DNA of 64,000 nt from Gigaspora margarita (Eukaryota > Glomeromycota > Glomeromycetes > Diversisporales > Gigasporaceae). Under the pieces are notes generated by a model. The model was not told the DNA's origin and did no database searches. It worked only from the letters and a program-made list of their open reading frames with translations. Below, in pieces: positions 10,570 to 22,289 of this stretch (position 1 is its first letter; every line of letters begins with the position of its first letter). Position numbers and translations under genes: made by a program. The DNA lies in assembly GCA_009809945.1 (NCBI GenBank), contig WTPW01001158.1, forward strand, positions 24,095-88,094, read 5' to 3'.

Positions 10570-11480
10570 TACGCATTACCAGTCTATCGAGATGTCACAC
10601 CTAAATTTTTTACTATATAAATTTATATTAAAAACATATAAAATTACTATATAACTTTAAAGCCAGGATTCTTTTGGGTTTACAAACCAATTATTTCAAA
10701 TTTTGAGATTAAGTATATCAAGAATAGTAGAATAAAATTACTTAAACAGTTTTATAAATTCCTATAAAAATTGAAGATTTTATAATAAAATTTTATGGAA
10801 AAGAAAAATTTGTTAAATCTGAAACTATAATTATATGTAAAATTTTATGCTAAACAAAGTTTACTTAGATGAAAAAATTGGTTGTCTTAATAAAAAAAAA
10901 GTTTGCTATATACTAAAGCTAAAAATTTCCAAATTTCTATACAGTACCAAATATAGTTGGACAGCATTATGATGCTCAGAAACCTGGTTACTACTACATG
11001 CACTTATACCATATTGGTAGTTCTAGACTCTTTTAGCATCTGAAAACTCTCATATTGATGTGCCCAAAGCTTAATTGGGTCTTGACATGTACATTCCTCT
11101 ATGCTTCAACTTCTCATTGGCCAGTGAGCTTCATCTGCTCTTGTAAGGTTCACTCTGATCCTAGCACTACCTTCACCATTCTACCAGTTTTTATACTGAC
11201 TTTTCAAACTTCCAAACTAGTTAGTTCAGAAAGATGATTCACTTGACATTAGGTACTACTATGGTTCTTTCTTCCCTTGGTAACTACTTCTATAGCATAT
11301 ATTCTTTTTCTTCAGTATGACTCAAGTGGCCAGGTTGGTAAACCCTCTGATATTCCAGCTTCAGTTTCTGATTCTCCAGCTTTGTTAGCACTATCAAAAA
11401 TCTTTGCTACCTCCTTACTAGAACTTTCCAAATAGATTTTCATTTTTCCAGTCTCTTGGATTTGTTTGTATAATGATAAA
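10570..11480. other. Unassigned stretch with weak coding-like composition at 11055-11480
   Basis: The right half (about 11050-11480) is less AT-rich than its surroundings. On the minus strand it reads as interrupted protein-like sequence of about 68 residues (TIIMGAFEYICLSLYKQIQE and onward, 11312-11518). I do not recognise it, and it may be an old retroelement or gene fragment attached to the SINE-like block next to it. Confidence 0.25.
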
Positions 11481-11484
11481 CAAA

Positions 11485-11662
11485 TATACTCAAAAGCTCC
11501 CATGATAATGGTAACCAAGAATTACAGATAATATACATGACAAATCAATAAGACAATAGTTACTATACCATAGGCCTATTTTTTAAAGCATCACTAGTAG
11601 GATTTGAACCCTAGACCTGCTGCTTGAAGGTGATTATTTAACAACTTCTCTAAGTTGTAACA
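11485..11662 (-). mobile_element. tRNA-derived SINE, minus strand
   Basis: On the minus strand the sequence contains a polymerase III B box (GGGTTCAAATCC at about 11602-11613) within a tRNA-like context (AGCAGGTCTAGGGTTCAAAT). The block continues downstream in a way that matches 25350-25505 (GTTACT, then CCTATTTTT; AGAAGCTCC / AAAAGCTCC). A convincing A box is not preserved, so the head is probably degraded. Confidence 0.6.
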
Positions 11663-11669
11663 CCCTAAA

Positions 11670-12230
11670 TTTTTCTCTTTTTAAAATTTAAAAAAAATTA
11701 TATTAAGTTATAACTTTTAATTTTTAAAAAAAGTTGTAAAATAGATTTTTCTGATTCTAACAGTAGTAAAATTATTAAATTGGTTGGATGCTCACTAAGA
11801 AACATGTGTTTAAAGATTGGTATTACAAATTGTGTACAAAACTTATATGATATAAACAAATTAGAATTACTAATTTTGTGTCACCACAGAGAATTTGAGC
11901 TTACTACAGAGAATTTACCAAATATGTAAGTAGGCTTCTTCAAGCAACAGAAGTGTTAAATTTTTGCTACTATAAAAAGAAGGCTTGATATATGCTATAT
12001 TAAAATTTGATAAATTTTTGATAGTAAATTTAAAAAGTTTTAATAGTGGCATATTATTGTAACCTATGTGTAACTTTTATCATATGTCAATATTATGTGA
12101 AAAATGATCTATATTGGACTCTACTCTTAAATATTTAGTTAATAGTTTTTAATGATTTGAAAGCTTTAAATTTACTAATGCATACTATAAAAACCAAAGA
12201 TTCTTTGATACAAAACTCTAAAATAAAAAA
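11670..12230. other. AT-rich noncoding sequence
   Basis: No gene-like frame. Around 11740-11790 lies a copy of the TTTCTGATTCTAA repeat motif also seen near 8710 and 43640. Confidence 0.4.
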
Positions 12231-12232
12231 AC

Positions 12233-12889
12233 TTATCCCTTAAGCTGTATTCCAGACAAATATGCCTGGAATTTTTAGAAATGTTTACAATTTTTTAAAT
12301 AAAATAAAAGTTTATTAAGAATATGGGATATACTTTATTTATAGAATATTTTCTTTAAAATATATTTTATAAACTTTTATTATAAAAATTTTTTAAAATT
12401 ATTAATAAACATTAAAGTAATAAATGTTTAAGTTTTTATTTTAAAATTTTTACTATAAAACTTTTCTTTAGATTTTCTTAAATTTTATATATTCCTGTCT
12501 ATAAAAAAATTTTACTCTAATTCAAGTTCTAATTTTTACAAGTAAATCACAAAAGTTGCAATAATTAAAGTTGTAATCCTTTTATAAACTACAATATTGT
12601 ATTAGAACAGGGAGCTAGAGCTAATATTTATAGACTTCACTAAGAAAAAGTAAATAATTTTTGTCTAATAATTTTTTAAATTTTGTCTATTTTTAGCTTA
12701 TAAGCAATTTAAACTTTTTTTTCTTATAATATAAAATTAAATAATACTATAATATAATTCTTATTTTCAAATATTATTAAAAAATTTTTCAATTAAATAT
12801 TTTAAGTTTTAAAAAATATAGATCATAAGCATATTTATAGAAATTTTCTAGCCAAATTTGCTTGGAATTGTTTATAGTTTAAGGGATAA
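12233..12889. mobile_element. TIR element of about 657 bp (candidate)
   Basis: The left end TTATCCCTTAAGCTGTATTC pairs with the right end (reverse complement TTATCCCTTAAACTATAAAC). Just inside, TTCCAGACAAATATGCCTGG on the left is matched by a similar block on the right (reverse complement TTCCAAGCAAATTTGGCTAG). The interior is low-complexity AT. A target duplication is not evident. Confidence 0.5.
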
Positions 12890-14225
12890 TAATTAAATCT
12901 GAGAATATATACAAATAATATGTACTAAAAAAAGTTATACTTATAATAAAATATAATAATATATAAAATTAAAAAAAATTAATAGTAAATTTTAAATTTG
13001 TTTTCTTATTTGTTATAAACCAATAAATATATAAATAACCAAAGAATTTTTTAAAAATAACAAAGCATGAACTGTATCTTTATTCAAGTAGTTATGCTTA
13101 TATATTAATATGTTACCTTATTAAAAATATCTTTTTGTAAGTACAAAGTTTCAAGTATTTCTAAAAAGATTCAAGCTTGTTTCTCTAAAAGAGGTAATAA
13201 ATTTTTATAATCAATTAACAAATCTAATAAGTTACCTGTTTTATTTAGTATATTATTAGAATATATTTTGGTATTAGTGGAATTGAAAAGTATATTCACA
13301 GTTCAATATTAGCTAAAAATAAAGATAAAATTTCAATAATATCCTTAAAAAGATATATATATCTGTTTTTGGATTTTATCAGGACCCCAAAATATATATA
13401 GATAGGTCAGGTTAGAGAATGCGTTGCCATCATAGACAAATTAAATGAAGTAAGATTTACATTTGCTTATTTTTTTAAAAAATTATTAAAAAGATTAAAA
13501 TTTTAAATTGCTTATTTCTATATTAAAATTATACATGTAAAGGTTTAATTTGCGTATTTTTAGCATAAATTTGAAAATAACAATACTGTAATTTTCAAAA
13601 ATAAGCTACCTCCTTTTTTTTGAAACAAAATTTTTATTTTGAAAATAAGCGGAAAACAACAAATGTCGCGGCCCTTATTTCCTAAACCAGAATTATTCCC
13701 ACTATTGTATATATGCATATTACAAAAATAGTTAACTTGCATATGCTCAATAGTCGAATCTTTTTGATTGAGACTTGCATAAATTGATTAAAATAAATAA
13801 AAAAAAATAAACTAAAAAATAAAAGTAAAATAAAACGTACTTACATATTTAATAAATAATTTAAAAAATGATTTAAATAAAATAAATAAATAGAATAAAT
13901 AAAAAAAAACTAAAATAAACTAAAATAATAAAAACAAACACGTAAAATATAAATCTTTTTTTTTTTTTTTTTTTTTTTTTAATAGTATTTATTTTTTTAT
14001 TTTTTATTTTCGATTTTTTTTATTCTTATTTTTTTTAACGTTCTTTTATTTTTTTCAATATTTTTTTTATTTTTGATTTTTTTTTTTTAATTTTTTTTAA
14101 TTTTTTTTTTAATGTTATTTTTTAATTTTTTTTTTTTTTTTAACGTATTTTTTAATTTAACTTTTTTTTTAATGTTTTCGATTTTTTAAATTTTTTTTTC
14201 TTTATTTTTTTATTTTTTTTATTTA

Positions 14226-14324
14226 NNNNNNNNNNNNNNNNNNNNNNNNNNNNNNNNNNNNNNNNNNNNNNNNNNNNNNNNNNNNNNNNNNNNNNNNNNN
14301 NNNNNNNNNNNNNNNNNNNNNNNN
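14226..14324. other. Assembly gap (99 N)
   Basis: A run of 99 undetermined bases lies inside strongly T-rich low-complexity DNA (about 13950-14650), which is the likely reason for the break. Its true length is unknown. Confidence 0.99.
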
Positions 14325-14916
14325 CTTTTTATTGTTAATTTTTATTTAATTCCTTATTTTTTTTATTTATTCTATCTTATTTTATTTTATTTTTAATATT
14401 TTTCAATTTTTTTTTTATTTTATTATTTTTTCTTTTTTTTTTATTATTTATTATTTTTTCATTTTTTATTTTGTTTTACTTTTTTTTATTTATTTTATTT
14501 TTAAGTTATTTAATTTTATTTATTATGTATTAACTTATTTTTAAATTATTTTCTTTTTATTTAAATATGCACGTTACGGTACGTTACGATTTTTTTTAAC
14601 GTTATTTTTTTTATTTTATTTTAATTTTATTTATTTATATTGGTACTGTATTTAAATAAGCGGTGGTGGTCACCAGTTACACGAGTGGTATAAAGATAAG
14701 TATTCGATTTTATTTTTTTTTTTTTTTTTTATTATATAAATTTTTTTACTAATATAATTTTTATTTCCTTTTGTCAAAAAGACTGGTAAAATGTGATTAG
14801 AGTTTTTCCTCACTTGGGAAAGACAAAAAAGCCCTTAGAAGTAAGAATAGGTTCTGGTAAAGGCTTGGTGGAAAGTTGAGTGGCTGTTGTTAAGGCTGGA
14901 ACCATAGTTTTCATAC

Positions 14917-15111
14917 TTAGCTGATTTCAGTTCCACTTCTTTACGATATCACACGAAACTAAAACTTGGCACTTTATATTGGATGGTCCCTGAAGTATTA
15001 AAAGATCGTAAAGTAGATATTTGGTCACTAGGCATATTAGCCATAGAATTATTTGAAGAAGGCCTCCATGGTATCCCATGGGACAATGACTTGTGTTGGT
15101 GGAAGTTTTAG
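14917..15111 (+). pseudogene. STE20/PAK-like kinase fragment inside a transposon
   Basis: The 64 codons read with kinase landmarks in order: an ADFS block (position of DFG), a short activation segment, [11 protein letters not shown] (normally GTPYWMAPEV) and [18 protein letters not shown], the strongly conserved subdomain IX helix of STE20/PAK kinases. It ends at a stop at 15109-15111. Upstream, around 14840-14905, a disrupted IGSGKGL and VAVVKAG may be remains of the glycine loop region. The frame is open only locally, so this is a decayed fragment. Being enclosed by TIRs and a perfect TSD (13381-16140) it was probably carried in by the transposon. Confidence 0.75.
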
Positions 15112-15404
15112 GAATGTGCCGTCCAGTTCTTTCGTCATTGGTGCCAGATAAGTTTCTAGTTTCTTTATATATTTATTTATTTATTTATTTATTATTACTC
15201 ACTTCTTTCTTTTATTTTAGGCTTGTGCTTCGCTGGAGTGCTGAAATTGGACACCGAAAATGTAAATGAGGAATCCATTGGAGCTGTCACTGGAGCTGTC
15301 GTCATTGGTGTGCGTTCGTGTCTTCTGGTATAAGATATTGGTCGATTCAGTTAATTTCTTCATTCCTTTTTTTTTTACAGTACTAACGTTTCTTTTTTTC
15401 TTTA

Positions 15405-15655
15405 GAACTAACATAGTACAATTGAATATAGCGTGATAGTAGAATGAACATAGTATAATAGTAGAACGTACATAGCATGATAAATGTAGCATGTTAGTTT
15501 GGGACGTAGCAAGATAGTATGGGATATAGCATGATAGTTAGTAGCACCATAGTTAGTATGGGGCGTAGCATAATAGTTAGTACTGTAATATGGGATTTAG
15601 TTTGATGGTTATGACATAGCGCGATATTGAAATGTAGCACAATAGTTGGAATTGG
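15405..15655. repeat. Degenerate tandem array (GTAGCATGATAGTA-type unit)
   Basis: More than ten imperfect copies of a unit of about 20-25 bp built on ATAGCATGATAGTT and TATGGGACGTAGC follow one another inside the 2.76-kb TIR element. An ATTT microsatellite lies at about 15169-15194. Confidence 0.75.
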
Positions 15656-16149
15656 GTTTATGTTATAATTTGTATTTATTTTTTGTATTTTTTTTTTAAT
15701 TTTTTTTGTATTTTGTAATAAATTAAATTGTTAAAATATATGAATATTTGAATTTATTGTTTTAATATAGCTAGCATTTAATATTTAGGTGAGCATATAG
15801 TAATTTTTTATGATTTTGTTATTTTTTTTATTATTTACAAACTGCGCAGAGCATTGAATTGTTAATAATTGATCTGCGCAGAAATAAAAAAAAATTTTCT
15901 ATTTTTAATAATTGAGTTTTTAAAAAATTAGCGCAGATATGCACCATATTTATTTACCCGATGATAGCTTATATAAATTTTATATTATAATTAAGGTTAG
16001 AATTTTATTTGCGTATTTTTTTAATTTTTTTATTGTAAGGGATAAATTTTGCGTACTGATCTTATAAAAAAGTCATGCGTACAGCAATTAATAAAAAATT
16101 TAAAAGTCACCTTACCTATCTATGTATATTTCGGGGTCCTATTTTATCC

Positions 16150-16705
16150 TATATTGGTTAGTTGAAAGAAATAATTCCTTTATATAATTCTTGTATTAAT
16201 TCTTGTTTTATTGTATTAAATATAGATATTAATATTTTAAAATAAGTATCAAGTACAGTAGCTAGCCATCCAACCATTTTTAGATTATTCTATTAAGATG
16301 CTATTGATGTGTAAAAACTTTGGTATATATTAATAACAGATAGGTATGCAAGCTAATTTTGAATTTGAATCAAAATTTTAAAAAGGCAATATATAATTGG
16401 ATTTATCATGCTTAATATCAGATATTGATTACTATTTATAAATACTAATATATGTAAAAGGGCATAGTAAATAACATTATTTTTCTATCTAATACCATTC
16501 TTTATTTGTAAGCATTTTTTTATTTAAAGTGTTACAGTTGGCATAAACTATTCAGTTAGAATTATTCAATAATCTACTACTAATTCAAGAATTGAATTAT
16601 AGAAATCAAGAAGTCTTTAAAAAACTAAATAGATAGAGTCTACCTAGTAACAATGTTACTTAATATAGATTTAGAATACAGATAGATTGATTTATTAAAT
16701 TTTTA
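16150..16705. other. AT-rich noncoding sequence
   Basis: No gene-like frame, TIR pair or RNA gene found. Confidence 0.4.
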
Positions 16706-16711
16706 ATTATT

Positions 16712-17790
16712 GTCACAGCTAATGTGAAAATGGCTGATGCTAGAAATTTTAATTATTTTAATATAAATTTTTAAAAAATTTTAAAGACTTTTGTTAAGGG
16801 GTTTTAGAGATTGGAACTGGTTTTATTTTTACAATTCAGATTTAATGTTTCAACTTCAACTTAAACCAGTTTAATCTGAATTTAAATAAACCTGAGTAAT
16901 TCAGTTTTGCGATTTTAATAAACTCGTAAAACCGAATTAACCTGAATTTAAAAAAACTGGTTTTTACAGTTGTAATAAACTATAGTTAGAACATCCAAAT
17001 GTCTGTGCTTAGAGTAGCTTGAAATATTGTAAATCAGAATAGATTGGTCGTGCAACTAAAATTTAGCAGATCCAGACAGAAGGGATCAAAATTAATAAAT
17101 TTTGCTAATAATCCAATAATCCACGTGCTAAATAAATTTGCTAGACACCAATTTTGCTATAATTTAATTAGTTATTATTATTGATAAATGCAGCCTAAAC
17201 TTTGGCCAAAATCAAATTCTAGTATCTAAATAAATGCATTTTAAAATTTAAGGCAATCTGTTGATGCCGATAGAGAATAGTTTATGTATTCTTGTTCCAT
17301 CATATGATATTACATACCTCAGGATAACATGAATACCAAATCCGGTATGCTTATACAGAGTAGCAGTATACTATGCTAGCAAATTAAATGCAAGATTGGT
17401 GAACTTGCCATTCTAGATAGCAGTAAACTATACACTCTGCATAGCTACATTCCTGGTATTCAATTTTTCTGTTTTATTAAATTTGATAAATCTGGTTTTA
17501 TTAAATCGGATTTTTTAGTTTTATTCAGTTTTATTAAATTCAATAAATCTGGTTTTATTAAATCTGAATATAAAATATTCAAATCGGGTTGAACCAGTTT
17601 TAAATTTGGATGCAACAATTTGGTTTCAACCTCTAGAGGGTTTTTTTAGGATTAGGTTAGGGTTTGGATTAGTTTAATAATAAAAGAGTATAAGTGGATT
17701 TTGGTAGGACTTATTTTTCTAAATCAGCTTTTCTGATTTTTAGCTTCTGCCATTTCCAGCTTCAGCCATGATAATTATTTTATTTTAAAT
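16712..17790. mobile_element. GGCTGATGC-type MITE, split by a later insertion
   Basis: The left end (CAGCTAATGTGAAAATGGCT) and right end (TTCTGCCATTTCCAGCTTCA) match those of the intact element at 32988-33210, as does the core with GGTTAGGGTTTGGATTAG and AATAAAAGAGTATAAGTGGA. The two halves are separated by 16806-17636, a different element. Confidence 0.7.
16806..17636. mobile_element. 831-bp TIR element inserted in a MITE
   Basis: The ends AGAGATTGGAACTGGTTTTA and (reverse complement of right end) AGAGGTTGAAACCAAATTG are inverted copies. The flanks GGGGTTTT (16798-16805) and AGGGTTTT (17637-17644) form an 8-bp duplication with one mismatch; the intact relative at 32988-33210 shows the empty site. 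The interior is rich in AACCAGTTTTATTAAAT-type subterminal motifs and has a smaller inverted pair at 17329-17462 (GAATACCAAATCC and GGTATTC). hAT-like by TSD length. Confidence 0.6.
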
Positions 17791-17799
17791 TTTATAAAA

Positions 17800-18325
17800 T
17801 CTAGATCTGTATTTGTCATAGTTAACTAAAAAATTATTTAGTAATTTTTGTATATTCAACTAAATGTTTACTTTTTTTTAAACCATTAGTTATGACAAAA
17901 TGAATTTTATGTGTTGTATAACCAAAATGCATAATGCCTAGTTGTCTATTTGCCTTTTTATAGATACTTATTATTTGTTATTACAATATTTAATTTATTA
18001 AATATTTTCTATTCTGAAAGAGCTTTTCTTAAAAAATCTTTAATTCAATTTCTAGTAAGAGAATAAGCAAATTTCTCAATAGTAATTAGAGATTATACAT
18101 TTTAAAGTCATTTAAAAGTCAGTTAGTTAGTTGTACTAATATACAAACCATGAATTTGTGTCTACAAATTAGTTGCAATACAAACAGATATTATTGTATT
18201 ATACATTATTTCTTTTAATATAGTGCAATATAAAATGCTGACTCTATAATTAAATTTTTAATTGTATTTGCTACAAGGAACATCAAATTACAAATTAATT
18301 TTATAATAGAAATCATAAAAGCAAT
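17800..18325. other. AT-rich noncoding sequence
   Basis: No gene-like frame or element ends seen. Confidence 0.4.
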
Positions 18326-18345
18326 TATGATTAATACAATCTAAT

Positions 18346-18838
18346 GAATGTTAAATTCAGGGCCCCGAAAATGCAGAAAAATTGGCTAGTTGCAGCAGCA
18401 TGCAGGCTTGAGATACTTACCCAATGTGGTAGAGGCAGCTGCATGGCTTGAGATATGAACTCCTGAGAAGTACACCAGTAGGGGACTCAGGTATACCAAT
18501 TTGGAAGTATAAAGCACCTACCTGGCAACTGACACCAAATTGGAAGTGACGATACTAGGTAGTGTGGGTAAAGTGGCAGACATGTGAATACTAATTGTTG
18601 GTTGGAGAAGGGATGTACAAATCCAAGTCAGTCATATATGAGAATATGGAAGGTTCTGGTAGGTTTAGGTCATGGTTAAATTAATCCAAGTCTTGGTGCT
18701 TAAGTAGATAGTATATAAAAGATTGTATAGTGATGTTGTAATGATCAATATACATTCAATAAAGACCAGAGGCATGATCTCAACTTAACACAAAAAAAAA
18801 AAATAAAATAAAATAAAAAAAAAAAAAAATAAATAAAA
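18346..18838 (+). mobile_element. Poly(A) retroposon, 493 bp, with 16-bp target duplication
   Basis: ATTAATACAATCTAAT occurs at 18330-18345 and again at 18839-18854, directly after an A-rich tail (about 18791-18838). This is the hallmark of LINE-mediated retroposition. The body is less AT-rich than its surroundings. It contains a TATATAAAAG motif (about 18711) and an AATAAA signal (about 18759) shortly before the tail. No open frame and no polymerase III boxes are evident, so it is either an unusual SINE or a reverse-transcribed transcript, perhaps from an LTR. Confidence 0.8.
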
Positions 18839-18859
18839 ATTAATACAATCTAATAGCAT

Positions 18860-19275
18860 CATAGTCTCAACTATCCAGACAATAAGCTAGTAAACAATAC
18901 AAGTTTGTTGTTTTTTTTTAAGAAAAGGTAAATTATTTTCTACTTGTTTTTGAATAATTAATTCAATTGTTAGGTGAGAAACTGTATAGAATTCATAGGT
19001 GTAGTTGATTGCATTTCCTATTTCTAATGTTTAAAAATTTGATGTTCAGTATGAAGATGATCTACAATACTAGAAGTTGATATGCTAGGTTTGAAAAAAT
19101 TGGCTGAATTGCTCAGAAGTGCTATCACTCTTGACAATATTTACTAAACAATTTTAATTTATTTTACTAGGTATATTACTAACCCAGTTTTAACTAGTTT
19201 TTGTAGCTGTTCTAGAGCTTGTCAATTTTGTAGAAGCTTCTTGCAGAGAAAAGTATGATAATTAATGATATTGGG
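18860..19275. other. AT-rich noncoding sequence
   Basis: No gene-like frame or repeat boundary seen. Confidence 0.4.
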
Positions 19276-19659
19276 TTGTACATCAGCAAATTTATAATAG
19301 CATAATCTTATGTAAGGTCTTACGAACTGTAATATAAGCAAAATATTTTGTAATATATTTTGAAATATTCTGAAATATCAAATTTTTGAAATATAATATA
19401 ATTAATTTCGAAATATTTTGAAATATATTACAAAATTTTTCAAACCATATTCAAAATATTTTAGAACTAGTAAACCAAGCTGGATCAGTAGATCTGTAAC
19501 CTGGATCATGCATTAGACTAATTTTTTGAAATAGTTTGAAATAGTTTGATAATATTCAAATTCTGTACTACAAGATCAGATTAGATCTTTTGTTTATAAT
19601 TAGATCTTCTATTTTGTTTTTTTTTCACTTTTTGTTTTATTTCGTTTTTTATTTTCATT

Positions 19660-20640
19660 TTGTTTTTTGTTTTTGTTTCATTTTTTTTTGGTTTCATTTT
19701 GTTTTTTTTTAAATTTTTTTTTTATTTATTTATTTTTTAATTTTTTTTATATTATTTTTATTTTAGCACTTTATAAAACACCTTTGCAAGAAAACAAACA
19801 ACTTTTTGAAACCTTGTGCAAGCCAACCCAAACTTCTAACACTTTGCAAGAACACACAACCAAAATCTCCAGCAATTTCTAAATTTTTAAGAATGCTACT
19901 TTAAAGAAATAAAGGTTTAGTTAGAACTTTATTTATTTTTTCATTTGATGTAATTTGTTTTTGTTTTTTGTTTTTTGTTTTTTTTTTAAATTTGTTTTAT
20001 TAATTTATTTTATTCTAGCACTTTGTGAAAAAAGAATCCTACTTTCTGGCACTTTGCAAGAAAACCAACACAGACTTTTTTGGCACTTCGCAACTTTTTT
20101 GACATTTTGCAAAAACATTACTTAGCTTTCACAATTTCTGAATTTGCAAGAATGCGAACTCTTATTTCAAAGAAATGAAGATTTTGGTTTTGTTTATTTT
20201 TTTTATTAGTTTGCTTATAATTTTGTTTTTTCATTTTTTTTTTTTACTTATTTTTTTTATTTTTATTTTATTTTATTTATTCCTGACATCTTCGACACTT
20301 TGTAACTTTTTTTTGCACTTTACAAAAACACCAGCTTTAACTTCTCTGGCACTTTGCAAGAACATACTAGTTTCTTTGGCAATTTGCAAGAACACTAACA
20401 CTTCTAAGAAATAGTTTTTTTATTTTTTTACTTCTTTGAAGTATTTAGAAAAAGAGAACAAAATGAAGGTTATAGCCAAAACAAAAGAAATAGCAAAAGT
20501 GAAGATGATAAAAAACAAAGAAGCAAAGATAATAGCTAATAGTGGGGTAAGCGAAAATAAGTATGTAGGGCTAGTTTTTGTAAATAGTACTAGAATAGAT
20601 GCAACAAAGTGCAAAAGTAGTTTAAAATAGGACTAGTTTT
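19660..20640. repeat. Complex tandem array with CACTTTGCAAGAA motif
   Basis: Several units of about 200 bp alternate a T-rich tract with copies of CACTTTGCAAGAAAAC and AACACTTTGCAAGAACAC. The same motif, inverted, appears at 63690-63990. Short open frames here are low-complexity artefacts of the T-rich tracts. Confidence 0.65.
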
Positions 20641-20889
20641 CGTATATAGTAATAAAAATAGATGCAACAAAGTGCAAAAGTAGTTTAAAATATTTGTAAT
20701 AATATAAAAATAATACTAATAATGTAATATATAATAAAGTATATAATATTAATTAAAAATGTATATTTAATAAATATAAAATATAAAGTACTAATAATAA
20801 ATAAATTCAATAACACTCTTTCCGATGATCTCTCGTACCAACTTTTTTTATAACTACCGACCTATAATAACTATACAATTATTACATTT

Positions 20890-21310
20890 ATACATAACAA
20901 AACTTCACCATTGGAGCAACTGGGATCCAGAGTTCCAGATCGAATGTGGGATAACTGAAATAGAGCTGAAAAAGAGTTCTCCTTTTGGGTTTGACTCCCC
21001 GGTAGAAGACTCCAGTACTATAGAAAATGTAGTAGGGCAGTATACTCTAAAGTTTTTGTCAAAAGGTATGAAAACCTTAGTAGAAGCACACTTTTGGTCG
21101 AATATAATATTTTGTATAGCATATACTCTTCCTTTCCTTTGCAAGTTGGTATTCTTAGTCCATTCCTTTGGAGTTTTCAAAATTTTGCCAAAAAGTGGGA
21201 AATATGGCTTACCCCTCCAGAAGATCAGCAATGTTTTCATTCCAATTCGGAATGGCGCCTTTCTAATCGGTGTCGATGTCACAAGTGATCATTATGCTGC
21301 ATTGTAAACA
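20890..21310 (+). pseudogene. Unrecognised coding-like block inside a TIR element
   Basis: This roughly 420-bp block is clearly less AT-rich than everything around it. One frame is open at 20825-21307. In another, 21094-21288 reads ILSPFLWSFQNFAKKWEIWL and later a Cys-rich CRCHK ending. I cannot tell which frame is real and do not recognise the protein. The opposite strand is also open for 125 codons (20905-21282). It may be a remnant of the protein of its host element, or captured sequence. Confidence 0.3.
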
Positions 21311-22289
21311 ATGAATGATGTGGCAGAGGTTTTCTGGAATATTCTTAGAAATTTCTATCATTTTTAAATTAGGCGTAATAGTTTGGTACAGTTTTCTCTG
21401 CTTTAGATTACATATAATACTGTGGCAGAGTTACAATATATTATTATATAATTTTTTACTTCACGTATATGCATTGGCATTTGCGTTTGTCATAGATTTG
21501 TTTTTCTTTCCTTTGTTTTTCTCATCTTTCTTCATTTTTCTTTATCTGTTTTTGGTCTTCATGTAGGTTTTGTAGTATTACCCCTTTTTTTACTTTCCTT
21601 TTAAACTTCTTGTTTGTATCTTTTTTTCTTTTTGTTTGGATCAAAATCTTTTCACTATTGAAGCTAGGTGAGGAGAATTTAAAGGAATCAACAATCTTGA
21701 TAAGGTTGGTAGCAGCCATTCAGTGATCATAGGGTGCACGTACAGAGAGGTGCATGACCTCATATGAGAAAATTTGCTATTGTGACAGATCGTACTTAGC
21801 GGACTTCGGATAGCATGAGTAAGTTTTTATTAAAGAAAGAAGGGGTTTGGTAGCAGCTGTTGTAAACTAAAATAAGTGTAAAATTACACATCCCTCTTAG
21901 ATAAATAAAAGCAGGATTGTCAAAAGTTAAAAAAAAAATAATAATAAATAAATTGCAAATCCTTGTGAAACCTGTAAAAAAGCATGATTATGCAAATATG
22001 TATATCATTTATTTATTTTTAAAATTTTGAAAATTTGCGAAACAATGCGAAAACATTACATAATATGCAAAATATTACTTTCTGTGATACCCTTTTTTTA
22101 TTTGATCTATTTCGCAATATTTTGCAATATATTTTGAAATATTTCAAAATAATTTCCATAATATAACTGTAATATAACATAATTATATTATGTAATATGC
22201 TGCATCAATATAAGATTTTCATCATATTACAGGCCATAATATCTTATATAAGATTACATATATAAATTCACTAATGTAGTATTATCTTT

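Larger units (their letters stand above)
13381..16140. mobile_element. 2.76-kb hAT-like TIR element with captured kinase fragment
   Basis: The left end AGGACCCCAAAATATATATA and the right end (reverse complement AGGACCCCGAAATATACATA) extend as TIRs of about 31 bp ending in ATAGATAGGTNAGG. The flanks are a perfect 8-bp duplication ATTTTATC (13373-13380 and 16141-16148). Two short relatives with the same TIR and 8-bp TSDs lie at 47646-47819 and 50811-50990. The interior has no recognisable transposase but holds kinase-like sequence (14917-15111), an intron-like tract, a tandem array and a sequence gap. A TSD of 8 bp suggests hAT, although the termini AGGACCCC are not a classical hAT end. Confidence 0.75.
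19280..22288. mobile_element. About 3-kb TIR element (candidate)
   Basis: A long imperfect inverted pair bounds the segment. The left start GTACATCAGCAAATTTATAA corresponds to the reverse complement of the right end CTACATTAGTGAATTTATA. Further in, CTTATGTAAG/CTTATATAAG and repeated TTTTGAAATAT blocks appear on both sides. It encloses a complex tandem region (19660-20640) and an unrecognised coding-like block (20890-21310). No TSD could be fixed, so the exact ends are uncertain. Confidence 0.5.

Noticed and set aside
11595-11640. Functional tRNA gene
   Set aside because: The B box is good, but no matching acceptor stem or A box can be found, and a second copy with the same downstream body exists at 25350, so it is a SINE.
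19660-20614. Short open frames rich in Phe/Ile/Leu as membrane proteins
   Set aside because: They translate poly-T tracts within a tandem array, and opposite-strand frames are equally open.
20905-21282. Minus-strand 125-residue protein
   Set aside because: It overlaps a longer plus-strand frame of equal quality, and no domain or start context favours it. Recorded only as an unresolved block.
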